From the NCBI GenBank assembly GCA_015039365.1, contig WION01000011.1:62001-126000 (forward strand): DNA of 64,000 nucleotides, read 5' to 3'. Shown piece by piece: positions 11,879-21,342 of the stretch. Every line of letters begins with the position of its first letter. The stretch's first letter is position 1. Both the position numbers and the translations under genes were made by a program. The DNA is from Amanita rubescens. Its lineage: Eukaryota > Basidiomycota > Agaricomycetes > Agaricales > Amanitaceae. The notes beneath the pieces are model-generated. The model was not told where the DNA came from. It was given only the letters and a program-made list of their open reading frames with translations, and made no database searches.

Positions 11879-11989
11879 TCTTATAGAGGATAGTGTTCAA
11901 GAATGGAATGTTGACTTTAAATGTAAGTTACTCTTAATAGTTAATCATCATGTCAGAGTTGATATAATTAGATAAAAATAGCCTAAATA
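11879..11989. other. spacer between Helitron copies
   Basis: About 110 bp of AT-rich DNA ends in the tRNA-like/hairpin motif (copy 1). It is presumed to be the 3' flank of copy A. No coding content. Confidence 0.6.
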
Positions 11990-12023
11990 GGCCTCGGACT
12001 TGCCGTGCACTGCAGCGGCCCAC
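11990..12023 (-). repeat. tRNA-like / hairpin motif, copy 1
   Basis: The plus strand reads GGCCTCGGACTTGCCGTG then CACTGCAGCGGCCCA. GCCGTGC and GCAGCGGC can pair with one bulge. On the minus strand it reads like a tRNA 3' half with a B-box-like GTCCGAGGCC, hence the minus strand assignment. It lies directly behind Helitron A and directly before the point (about 12033) where copy B becomes similar to copy A. Confidence 0.65.
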
Positions 12024-12056
12024 ATAACCAAGTATATTGACTCTTGCTATGTGCAA

Positions 12057-15000
12057 ATGGAAATACCTGTGCTTGATCTCATAAAGATAATTCCTGTTTC
12101 AGCTGGTCGAAAAGTGGCTATGTTGCATGGAATTAATGTTGGATCAAGGGCGACATCTGCCTTGCTTCTAAATCATCTGTCCATGCATGATTGTAATGTT
12201 TGTCTTGGATTTGTCACAATCTTTTCAGTCAATAAACCTAATAAGCATCAGCTGGAATACCAGGGAGACAAGCAACATAGGAAATTGATTAAAAAGGAAC
12301 TAAAAGAAAAATTGAATCCACATGTTGGAAATTTCAAGGTGAAGATGTGTGATCTTACAGAAACTCATGCATCTAAGGTTGAAACTTTATCTACAAATTT
12401 TCCACCTCCTCCTTTATCTAAACGCATGGCGCATAGAATAATTACTGGTGCATGTGAGCAAATGAATAACAGAAATATAGAGGAAACAGGATGTGCTGTA
12501 TGTGGTCAGCTTACCTCAGTGAAGGATCTATCAACATTGACAAGTATAAAGAATCATCTTCATGTACTGAAAGCTCCTGGGTTTAGTAAACAGGAAAGGC
12601 AACATAAGTCTGAACCTTTAAAAGAATATGATATAGTCATTGATCATTCATGTAAGAAAGTATGTTCCACATGTCGTGCTTCTCTTCGGCAGGGAAAAGT
12701 ACCCAGATATGCTCTTGCCAATGGCCTTTGGATAGGTGCAATACCAAAAGAATTATCTTCCTTGAGAGTAGTTGAACGAATGTTGATTGCCAAGGTCAGG
12801 CATTCTTGTTGTTCCATAAAAATCGCTTCAGGAATGAGAAAAATGAAAGCAAATGCCATTGCTTTTCCTTCTCCACTACCTAAAATATATGACATTCTGC
12901 CCCCTCCAAAAGATGACATTGAGGAAGTACTAGCTATTATGTTCACAGGACCATGCAAACCAACTGCTGCTGATTTTCTGAGAACACCATTTCTAGTACG
13001 GCGCAATTATGTTAAGCGTGCTCTTGACTGGTTGATTTTAAATCATGCAGATTATGCTGATGTGGTTGTGTCCCATTCTAACTTGGAAAGCTATCCTGAA
13101 GATATGCCTCCAGTAAGTGTTGAATTCAAACAAATGGAAACAAATAAAACTCCAGAGGGTACAAGTGTCTTTGACATGGATGAGGAGGATGGTACAGAGG
13201 AAGGCATGTGCTCATTTACAGTGCATGGGCTGACAGGAGAACAACTAAATGTAATGTCAATGAATGAACTTAAAGCAAAAGCGTTGCACCACTTGAATAA
13301 TCAGGGAAAAATTTTGGCAATTGGCCATGGGGCTCAAGCAGAAAGCATCTGGAAGAATCCACACTTGTATCCACAAATGTTTCCATGGCTATTTCCTTAT
13401 GGATTAGGAGGGATTGGAAGTGTTCCAAGGCTGCCTGAACATGAGCACAAAAGACGCTTGCTTATGTATCATGACAAGAGGTTTCAAACAGATCCTAATT
13501 TTCCATTTGTTGCATTTAGTCATGAACAAGTTAAAGCTGCCACAACTAATGGATTCTTGCTGGCAGAAAAACAAATATTTGATGACATATCTAGAAGGCT
13601 TTTGAACATTGATACTGCAGCTCTAGACTCACTCCTTCAACGTATGTCAAAGGATGATTTTAGTGAACCCTCAAATGATGCAGAAAAACAGTGTTTCCAA
13701 TTAATCAGAGATCTGGATCATGTTTCAGGTACAGTTAAAGGATCAAACACAAGCAAAAAGTGGATGCGAAATGAGATATGGTCTCTGGTTGCGCATTGTG
13801 GTGCACCATTTTGGTACATAACTTTATCTCCTGCAGATGTCAAACATCCCATTTGCCTCTACTATGCAGGCAATGATGAGATTTTTCAGCCATCAATACT
13901 TCCATATGATGAACGTTTAAGGCGTATTTGCAATAATCCTGTAGCTGCTGCACGGTTTTTTCACTTTGTGGTTAACACATTTATTACACAGGTACTTGGA
14001 TTTGGTACAGCTGAGATGGGAATGTATGGACGAACAAAAGCTTTCTATGGGACTGTTGAGCAACAAGGTAGATTAGCACTTCATTTGCATATGATGCTTT
14101 GGATCCAAGGCAACCTGACACCACAGGAAATGCGCGATCTCATTCTTGATCCCAACTCCAATTTCCAACAAAACATTATAGAATGGATTGAAAGTTGTCA
14201 AATGGGTGAATTTTTGACAGGTACACAAGCAGAAGTTTTAGAAAAAGTTCAAAATATCACTAATTTGGCAGACTACAAAGACCCTACAGAAACTCTGCCT
14301 GAAGGACCACCTCCATTATGCTCTATGCAATGTAACAATTGCAAAAAATGTAATGATCTTAATGCTTGGTGGCAAAGGTTTGAATTTGAAGTTGATGATA
14401 TAGTAAGCAAATCAAATATTCATAACTGTGACAGAGGTCTAAACAAAAATGGATCAAGAAACAAAAAACTTTCATATGCTGGATGTAAAGACAACAAATA
14501 TGGAACTTGTAAAGCACGCTTTCCGAGACCTACCTTTGAAGTTACTCAAATTGATTCTGAAACTGGTGCTTTGAACCTTAAGAAAGGTGAACCATGGTTA
14601 AACTTCTTCACTTCTTACTTAACATACATTTTCAGATGCAATACAGATGTGACAAGCATGTGGTCTGGAACTGCATTAAAGGCTGTTATTGTCTATATTT
14701 CTGACTACATTACAAAAACTGGCTTAAAAACACATGTTGTATTTGACACAATCAAAAGTGTATTTGATAAGCATCGTGAAATCATTGGTAGTTCAATTCC
14801 TGAAAAGCAAAAGGCAAGGCAGCTACTAACTAAAATGGTTAATCTCTTGTCAACAAAGGCTGAAATGGGTGGACCAATGGTCTGTATGTATTTGCTTGGA
14901 CATCCTGATCATTATACATCACATAAATTTGTACCCTTCTACTGGAAATCTTATGTTAATGAAGTTCAAAAGGTATGGGATTTGGATGAGACAGACAGTG

Positions 15001-18000
15001 TGAATGAGAAAGTGGCACTTATTAAGGTGAGAGGTAGGATAATTGGGCTCTCATCTGTTTATGACTACATTTATAGACCAATTGAGTTGGAAAATATGTC
15101 TTTATATGAGTGGGCAAGGAGATGTAAGCGTAAACGATTACCTTCAAAAAAATCAAATAAAAAGGTCTCTGAAACAAATAATGATGTGAGTAGTGATGAA
15201 GAAGACAGCATGGAAAACCATTGTGCTTCAGAAGCTGAATGCTGTGATGAAACCCTAAATCAAAAGTTGCCCAAAAATACATATAACTTTAACCAGTTAC
15301 ATCCATTGTATGAAACACATGGTTGTTATTTGAATTCTGAGAAAGATAGTATTGTCCTCAACTTCATTGGTGGCAGCTTACCAAGATGTGACCAGGGGAA
15401 CCGTGATTACTATTGCATGACAATGCTAACTTTGTTCAAGCCATGGAGAACTGGGAACTGTTTAAAAGAGAGAGACAGATCATGGGATGAAACATTTGTT
15501 AAGCATGCTTTTTCTGCAAGGCAGTGTGAATTGATGAAAAACTTCAATATCAAATATGAATGCCTTGATGCTCGTGATGACTATCGTGCTCAGATGAAAT
15601 CTGGGATGTTATCAACATTTCATATGTTTGGAGAAGAAAACAAAGATGCTGATGAAGATGATTTATGTGAAGATTTGCAGGATCAAGAAAATAGCATAGA
15701 TGCATTTGAATGTGGATCAACTGTACTGAGGCTGGGCAACAAAGAGTTAAAACAGCAAAGAGAGAAAGCAGAAATTAGGTCAGTCATGCGACAGTCAGGG
15801 TGGACTGATGAATTAGCATATAATATTAATAACAATGAAATGGTACCATTAATCCCAACAATAAAGTTAAATGGGTCAGATTGGAAAGCAGTGATACAAT
15901 TGGAAAGAGACAAAGTGATAGATGGGAGAAATAAGCATGATCAAAATGCAGATGGTGTGCTAAAACCGTTGTCTAGTAATCATCACATGCCAAATGAAGT
16001 GAGAGTTATTGATAAATCCTACCTAGAAAAAAAACATTACAAAACTAAGCATGAAGCATCTATCACAAAAATTAGTAAGGACTTTAACCTAAATGAAGAA
16101 CAAGAACGTGCATTCAAAATAATTGCTCATCATGTTGTTATGGCTGACTCAGGACAACTGAAGATGTACATTGGAGGAATGGGTGGTACTGGAAAATCAC
16201 AAGTCATTAAAGCAATAACTAGTTATTTTTCAGCTAGAAAGGAATCTCATCGCTTTATTTGTGTGGCACCTACAGGTTCAGCAGCTGCACTTTTATCTGG
16301 TTCAACCTATCACTCAGTTTTTGGAATTCATGAATTGAGTGGAAATCAAACAGAAAAAGTGTTATCACAAGTGCGTACACGAATGCAAGGAGTTGATTAT
16401 GTTTTTTTAGATGAAGTCTCCATGCTTTCATGTTATGATCTTTATAGAATTAGCTCTCAACTTGCAAGGGTTTTCAATCGTTTAGATATGCCTTTTGGAG
16501 GTGTAAACATTATTTTTGCTGGAGATTTTGCACAACTGCCTCCACCAATAGGTGGAGAAAATGTCTCACTTTACAGCCGTACTATAGGTCAATTTGGAAC
16601 TTCTCTTCGCTCACAAGAAGATGCCATGGGAAGAGCAGTGTGGCACCAAGTAAATACAGTTGTCATTTTGAGACAGAACATGAGACAACAAGCAGACACA
16701 GAGGAAGACAAATCCTATCGAAAACTTTTAGAGAACATGAGGTATAAAGATTGTACACCAGAGGATATACAGTTTCTGAGGTCAAGAATAACTTCTTTGC
16801 AGCCTGGTAGACCCTCAATTTGTGATGCAAGATTCAAAAATATTTCAATCATTACTGCAAAAAATTCACAAAAGGATGAAATAAACCGATTAGGATGTAT
16901 AAAGTTTGCCCAAGAGAGCGGTCAAGAACTGACATTGTTCTATTCAGAAGACTCACTGAAGGTCAAAAATGTGGAAAACAAAGCTCATCCAAAAAAGTCA
17001 CTCAGAAGAGTTACAGCAATATCTGATGATATGCAAAAGGTCTTATGGGACCTTCCACATTCATCTGCAGACAAGCATGTCGCAGGTACATTATCTCTTT
17101 GTTTAGGCATGCCAGTGATCATAAAATGTAATGCTGCAACTGAATTGGGCATCACTAATGGTCAAGAAGGAATTGTAGTTGGATGGCAGTCAATAAAAGG
17201 ATCAAGGAAACAGTTAATGTTGGATACATTATTTGTAAAGCTAATTGGTGCTCCTAAGGACATCTTAATACCAGGCTTGCCTACAAATGTTGTTCCTCTA
17301 TACCGTTCTTTAAATACAATAACATGCAAATTGCCTGATGATAGCAAAATTTGCTTATCAAGATCTCAAGTTGAAGTACTTCCCAATTTTGCAATGACCG
17401 ACTTTGCATCACAAGGAAAAACACGGCCCTTTAACCCTGTTGATTTGGGACACTGTCGATCACATCAGTCATATTATACAGCACTCTCAAGGAGTGCAAC
17501 TGCAGCAGGGACTGTGATTCTTCAAGGCTTTGATGCAAAAAAAATAACAGGAAGAGCATCTCGAGCATTAAGACAAGAGTTCAGAGACTTAGAGTTACTG
17601 GATGAGATCACTAAACTTCAATATGAAAGCAAACTGCCACCAACAGTATGTGGTGAGAGAAGAAATGCATTAATACATACCTACAGAGCTCATAAAGGAA
17701 TGTCTTATGTCCCATCACTTGTGCATCGATCTATTAGATGGAACAAATCTGATCCTATGTTAGATCCTGTGGAGGATGATGTAGAATGGAAAATATTAAA
17801 GAAAAGTATTGTTAATGCTCCACTAACAGAGTCAATTACAGCTAAAAGTTTTAATGCTAACAACTCCTTCATTGCAGCCAAAGGTAGTGTTAAATTGAAG
17901 TTGGGAAAAAGGAAACTTGATGACAAGAATGAAACTGAGGAAAAACCTGCCAAAAAATTACAAAAAGAAATGATGGAGGTTGGAGTAAGCCAATTAACTT

Positions 18001-18803
18001 CCATTTCCACAAATATGCCTTCAGGTTTAACTTGGAACCAGAACAGCTGTGCATATGATTCAACATTAAGTATATTACATGCAATTTGGAACAATGATAA
18101 AAACAAATGGAATGGTGTTCTTACAAACATGAATAACAATGTGATGAGACCAGTCGTTAATAACTTCAATGGATCTACCTTGGGATTAATTTCTTTGAAC
18201 TCATGCAGAGATAACTTGCGTCACAGATTAGAACAGTTATCATCTGTAAAGTTTGCATGGGGATGTTATACCAGCATCTCAGATCTTCTAGAGAGCCTAC
18301 TTAACACTCCAACTGATACAGTTCAAAGATCTATTAATTGTTATAATGGTCACATACAAGGAGATATTCGGGGTGTTAATAAAACTTACCTAATTGAGCC
18401 TGTTTCAGGAAGAAAATCATCAATACAAACATGGATGTCAAATTTCAAAGAAGACATAGTGCGTACATGTTATGCTTGTGAAGGAAGACTTTATAGAGAA
18501 TTCAAATTTGCATATCCACTTCCATTCATTGCCTTGGATATATCTGGTTATGAAATAGCAATAAATCCTACTTTCAATGTAACCATTGGTAGCAATGATC
18601 ATACATATAAACTGAGAGGTATAATTTACTTTGGAGATTATCATTTCACTTCACGCATTGTATATGAAAATGGTATGACATGGTTCCATGATGGGATGGT
18701 TACAGCAGAAAGTATGATTTATGATGGAATGATAGACCAATTATCTGATTTATGGTTTTGCAGAGGAAAGAAGGCTTCCATTGCCTTTTATATAAAAGCT
18801 TAA
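12057..18803 (+). CDS. Helitron transposase B, N-terminally shorter tandem copy
   Basis: The frame is open from a TAG at 11988-11990. The first in-frame ATG is at 12057, giving about 2248 aa; similarity to copy A begins slightly earlier, at YIDS (12033), so either the first ~110 residues were lost or an upstream exon is missing. By eye it is about three-quarters identical to copy A over its length and has every motif: CAVCGQ, DUF6570-like block, MFPWLFPYGLGG, HUH HLHMMLW (codon starting near 14080), VYISDYITK (near 14690), Walker A GGMGGTGKSQ (near 16176), FLDEVSM, ALSRSAT, and the C-terminal NSCAYDS / DYHFTSRIVYENGMTWFHDG peptidase signature. No frameshift or stop is visible. It lies head to tail with copy A, as expected from rolling-circle transposition without proper termination or from insertion beside a relative. 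Confidence 0.88.
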   Translation: MEIPVLDLIKIIPVSAGRKVAMLHGINVGSRATSALLLNHLSMHDCNVCLGFVTIFSVNKPNKHQLEYQGDKQHRKLIKKELKEKLNPHVGNFKVKMCDLTETHASKVETLSTNFPPPPLSKRMAHRIITGACEQMNNRNIEETGCAVCGQLTSVKDLSTLTSIKNHLHVLKAPGFSKQERQHKSEPLKEYDIVIDHSCKKVCSTCRASLRQGKVPRYALANGLWIGAIPKELSSLRVVERMLIAKVRHSCCSIKIASGMRKMKANAIAFPSPLPKIYDILPPPKDDIEEVLAIMFTGPCKPTAADFLRTPFLVRRNYVKRALDWLILNHADYADVVVSHSNLESYPEDMPPVSVEFKQMETNKTPEGTSVFDMDEEDGTEEGMCSFTVHGLTGEQLNVMSMNELKAKALHHLNNQGKILAIGHGAQAESIWKNPHLYPQMFPWLFPYGLGGIGSVPRLPEHEHKRRLLMYHDKRFQTDPNFPFVAFSHEQVKAATTNGFLLAEKQIFDDISRRLLNIDTAALDSLLQRMSKDDFSEPSNDAEKQCFQLIRDLDHVSGTVKGSNTSKKWMRNEIWSLVAHCGAPFWYITLSPADVKHPICLYYAGNDEIFQPSILPYDERLRRICNNPVAAARFFHFVVNTFITQVLGFGTAEMGMYGRTKAFYGTVEQQGRLALHLHMMLWIQGNLTPQEMRDLILDPNSNFQQNIIEWIESCQMGEFLTGTQAEVLEKVQNITNLADYKDPTETLPEGPPPLCSMQCNNCKKCNDLNAWWQRFEFEVDDIVSKSNIHNCDRGLNKNGSRNKKLSYAGCKDNKYGTCKARFPRPTFEVTQIDSETGALNLKKGEPWLNFFTSYLTYIFRCNTDVTSMWSGTALKAVIVYISDYITKTGLKTHVVFDTIKSVFDKHREIIGSSIPEKQKARQLLTKMVNLLSTKAEMGGPMVCMYLLGHPDHYTSHKFVPFYWKSYVNEVQKVWDLDETDSVNEKVALIKVRGRIIGLSSVYDYIYRPIELENMSLYEWARRCKRKRLPSKKSNKKVSETNNDVSSDEEDSMENHCASEAECCDETLNQKLPKNTYNFNQLHPLYETHGCYLNSEKDSIVLNFIGGSLPRCDQGNRDYYCMTMLTLFKPWRTGNCLKERDRSWDETFVKHAFSARQCELMKNFNIKYECLDARDDYRAQMKSGMLSTFHMFGEENKDADEDDLCEDLQDQENSIDAFECGSTVLRLGNKELKQQREKAEIRSVMRQSGWTDELAYNINNNEMVPLIPTIKLNGSDWKAVIQLERDKVIDGRNKHDQNADGVLKPLSSNHHMPNEVRVIDKSYLEKKHYKTKHEASITKISKDFNLNEEQERAFKIIAHHVVMADSGQLKMYIGGMGGTGKSQVIKAITSYFSARKESHRFICVAPTGSAAALLSGSTYHSVFGIHELSGNQTEKVLSQVRTRMQGVDYVFLDEVSMLSCYDLYRISSQLARVFNRLDMPFGGVNIIFAGDFAQLPPPIGGENVSLYSRTIGQFGTSLRSQEDAMGRAVWHQVNTVVILRQNMRQQADTEEDKSYRKLLENMRYKDCTPEDIQFLRSRITSLQPGRPSICDARFKNISIITAKNSQKDEINRLGCIKFAQESGQELTLFYSEDSLKVKNVENKAHPKKSLRRVTAISDDMQKVLWDLPHSSADKHVAGTLSLCLGMPVIIKCNAATELGITNGQEGIVVGWQSIKGSRKQLMLDTLFVKLIGAPKDILIPGLPTNVVPLYRSLNTITCKLPDDSKICLSRSQVEVLPNFAMTDFASQGKTRPFNPVDLGHCRSHQSYYTALSRSATAAGTVILQGFDAKKITGRASRALRQEFRDLELLDEITKLQYESKLPPTVCGERRNALIHTYRAHKGMSYVPSLVHRSIRWNKSDPMLDPVEDDVEWKILKKSIVNAPLTESITAKSFNANNSFIAAKGSVKLKLGKRKLDDKNETEEKPAKKLQKEMMEVGVSQLTSISTNMPSGLTWNQNSCAYDSTLSILHAIWNNDKNKWNGVLTNMNNNVMRPVVNNFNGSTLGLISLNSCRDNLRHRLEQLSSVKFAWGCYTSISDLLESLLNTPTDTVQRSINCYNGHIQGDIRGVNKTYLIEPVSGRKSSIQTWMSNFKEDIVRTCYACEGRLYREFKFAYPLPFIALDISGYEIAINPTFNVTIGSNDHTYKLRGIIYFGDYHFTSRIVYENGMTWFHDGMVTAESMIYDGMIDQLSDLWFCRGKKASIAFYIKA

Positions 18804-18892
18804 ACTCTGATGAACTTATAACATGATAGATAAAATGGGTTGTTTTAAATTGGAACATATAAAACATTGATTATAAATGTTCAAAGGAAAAA
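18804..18892. other. 3' flank of Helitron B
   Basis: AT-rich, ends in a short A-rich run directly before hairpin motif copy 2. This parallels the layout behind Helitron A. Confidence 0.55.
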
Positions 18893-18926
18893 GGCCTCGG
18901 ACATGCCGTGCACAGCAGCGGCCCAT
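18893..18926 (-). repeat. tRNA-like / hairpin motif, copy 2
   Basis: GGCCTCGGACATGCCGTG then CACAGCAGCGGCCCA on the plus strand, 90 bp after the Helitron B stop. It is followed by CCCAAGTCTACTAG, and the CCAAGTCTACT part also follows copy 5. It matches copy 1 except at a few bases. Confidence 0.65.
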
Positions 18927-19117
18927 TTTTCCCAAGTCTACTAGCATGTGTAGGTAAAGCTCTGCACCCAAACACAGCATCAGAACAAAAGATCAAACAT
19001 AGTAACACAAATATGTGTCCACCGGAGTGTCAAGTACACCACTTTTATCAATAGGAACAGCAGGAAATGAGTAGGAATCCATCAGCAGGAAGTTTCCATG
19101 AATATATGGATGTGGTG

Positions 19118-19281
19118 GGAATGAATTAGGAATGAGCTGGGAATGAGCTGGGAATGAGCTGGGAATGAGCAGGGAATGAGCTGGGATGTCCTAGGACTCC
19201 ATCTGATTTTGGTAGGAATCCTAGGAATTCACTGGGATTCCTCTCGGAATCCTAGGAATCCACTGGGATTCCAATGGGAAA
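19118..19281. repeat. short tandem repeats (GGAATGAGCTG; GGAATCCTAGGAATCCACT)
   Basis: An 11-bp unit GGAATGAGCTG is repeated about five times with small changes (19128-19182). It is followed by imperfect repeats of GGAATCCTAGGAATcCACTGG (about 19200-19275). This is simple-sequence expansion between Helitron B and the inverted repeat. No coding content. Confidence 0.8.
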
Positions 19282-19350
19282 GGTGGCTCAGTGAAAAGTA
19301 CTGATTATATGGGCCGCTGCTTTGCACGGCAGGTTCGAGGCCCTTTTTTT
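19282..19350 (+). repeat. tRNA-like motif, copy 3, with A-box-like and B-box-like elements and T-run
   Basis: GGTGGCTCAGTG (19282-19293) resembles a pol III A box, GGTTCGAGGCC (about 19332-19342) is a full match to the B-box pattern GGTTCGANNCC, and seven T residues (19344-19350) follow like a pol III terminator. The acceptor and T stems do not pair, so this is not a functional tRNA. It could be the head of a tRNA-derived SINE or a decayed tRNA. The inverted repeat arm starts inside it, at about 19308. Confidence 0.5.
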
Positions 19351-21342
19351 GCAATTTACTCCGCGAAGATGGATACTTGGAAATACAAGGTTTACATTGT
19401 TGTGATATAAAGTATGACAATGGTGGCAATAGAACAGACAAAACTGGTAATTTGCACGAGACATGAGTAGACTGATTACCATTACACCAATTGCACAAAC
19501 AAGCCAAGGACGATTGTCGAACGAGGCTCCCACCACTAGTCACGAGTATGAAAAATGAGGTCCCAACCCACGCGTGATGATGTTGTGCTCACCGTCAAGG
19601 GAATCGTGAGGTCAATGAGTATGACCTTTCTTTCCAGCACCGAAGTACGACTAGATGTCCAGAGCTTCTGGACAAAGAAACACAACTCAACTTGCGGAAC
19701 ACTCGGAGAAGTAGAGCGGCTCAACAACCACAGACTCACGCAGGTGAAAACGTCATCCACCTCGCATTACAACCATCCACCCAAAGCGGTCCTTGCCATC
19801 CTTCTGGCTGGATCCTAACATCATCTAAACTTCAAGGAATGTTCATAGATATGAATACGGGCAAATTGGTAGCGATGCTTACCGTATCGATAGAAGTCGG
19901 TCCCAATCTAAAACATCTGTTTTCTTTTTTTTCCACAACCGGGGGCCAACAACACTCGCAAGGTTCAAGTTTTTCGAAGGGGATGGTCCGAACGCAAGAA
20001 AAAGGAAGGCAAACACTGAACAAGGAGGTATTTGCGAGTCTCCACGTAGCCGAGAGTTTTCGTATATGTCTTTTCTGTCGAGGTTTCTTCAAACCTGCTA
20101 AGGCACCAGTGAGCGTGCTGAAGAAAAAAGGAAATCAAATTTTTTGAGATAGTTGGAGAGCACAAGAACATCGCGCAACGCACTCATGCATGGGATCGCA
20201 AAGCCAGGCAACGGGATCTCCAGAGTTTAATACAGCTTTGATATGGGCCGGTAAATGATCGCCAATCTGGATCAACGACGTTTAGCGAAAGAAGGAATTT
20301 AAGACGAGGAAACATACCTTGGGGGCACCATAGCGCGTAATGAGGGCCACTCTACCCGTTTCTGACATCCATGGGTTCCTGAATGAATCCAGATGGTACG
20401 GAAATACTGGACATGTTCACCGTCCAACTGCCTGGTTCTATCGCCGACCCATAAAAGCGGAGGTATTGTAGCTATCGGGTGTGCTTGGAGCGGGGAGGGA
20501 AACGAGTCATGGCATGTTCGTAATCGAGTAAGAGACCTTCGTGACTGGTATAGAAATCAACATGGTCGGCGGTTGCAGAAGAAGCTGAAAGGTTGCTGAT
20601 GGTGCGGCTAAAAGTCCAGGGCATCCGAGAGGGAAGCTATGATGGATTCGAATTCGCGGCTGGAGGGTACTAAAGAGTGAGAAGCACAGATTGAAGGAGA
20701 TCGAAGCTTACCGGATGGAAGGAGAGCGAACATGTGCCAAGGACCAGTCTCTGGGGTGATGAAGAGAGGCAAATCCTGATGCGAGGGTACGGATGTAGTC
20801 GAGTGTGGTTGTCGAGCAAAAGTGGGCCTTGTGTGATTGATAAGGAGGGAAAAAGACTCGGGGCAGCAGATACGAACCTGAGGAGACGTTCTGGAGTCCT
20901 GTCATTGGGGTCGAATCCGAAGCTTATGACTGGGCGGTCACCGATTTGCTCATAGGGGCTGCTTCTAGGCTTTGCGTAGTACTGTCTTGTGATACGGCCG
21001 ATACGCATGACTGTGAGGCGCTGGGTCTTCGTATCATGCCCTTCCTGACAGCATAGAGCTGTTGACGGGTTTTGGCTGCGAGTACGCGTGAAGGGTGCTA
21101 GTTGACATCAGACTTGTGATTTTGCGCCCATTAACGGCCCTACTCACCGCCTCCTCTTCTTGAACCGGTCCCCAGTTTAGCGTCCGCACCCGCAGCACAT
21201 TGAGCATCCTCAGCGAATGTAGATATTTATACTTGTTGATCTTCGGAAGATGCCGGTATTTTAATGGAGCGTTACCGAAACTCGCGCGACGCGCCGATTA
21301 TAAGACCGAGACCTACATTTCATTTCGGCCTCGGAATGCTTG
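19308..21342 (-). repeat. left arm of a 2.03 kb near-identical inverted repeat
   Basis: Every base pairs with the arm at 57096-59130 (coordinates sum to 78438). I see six differences by eye, all transitions, four at CpG, so identity is at least about 99.5 percent. Similarity stops abruptly at about 19308 and 21342, though a weaker inverted match continues beyond 21342 (see 21343-23234). The arm contains the DAHP synthase relic and no intact gene. The two arms lie about 36 kb apart. Confidence 0.92.
20188..21008 (-). pseudogene. class II DAHP synthase fragment (left copy)
   Basis: Mirror image of the right-arm copy at 57430-58250 and described fully there. It contains VMRIGRITRQYYAKPRSS, GFDPNDRTPERLL, LASGFASLHHPRDWSLAHVRSP, DFYTSHEGLLLDYE and a final DPMH-like segment, in several exon-like pieces with GT-AG ends. 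The N-terminal part with the metal-binding and substrate-binding residues is missing and stops break the later exons. Confidence 0.7.

Noticed and set aside
19282..19345. Functional tRNA gene
   Set aside because: A- and B-box-like elements are present, but acceptor and T stems do not pair and no anticodon arm can be drawn.
20393..20599. Open frames on the opposite strand of the DAHP synthase relic (also 57839-58045)
   Set aside because: They are antisense shadows and are copied with the inverted repeat.
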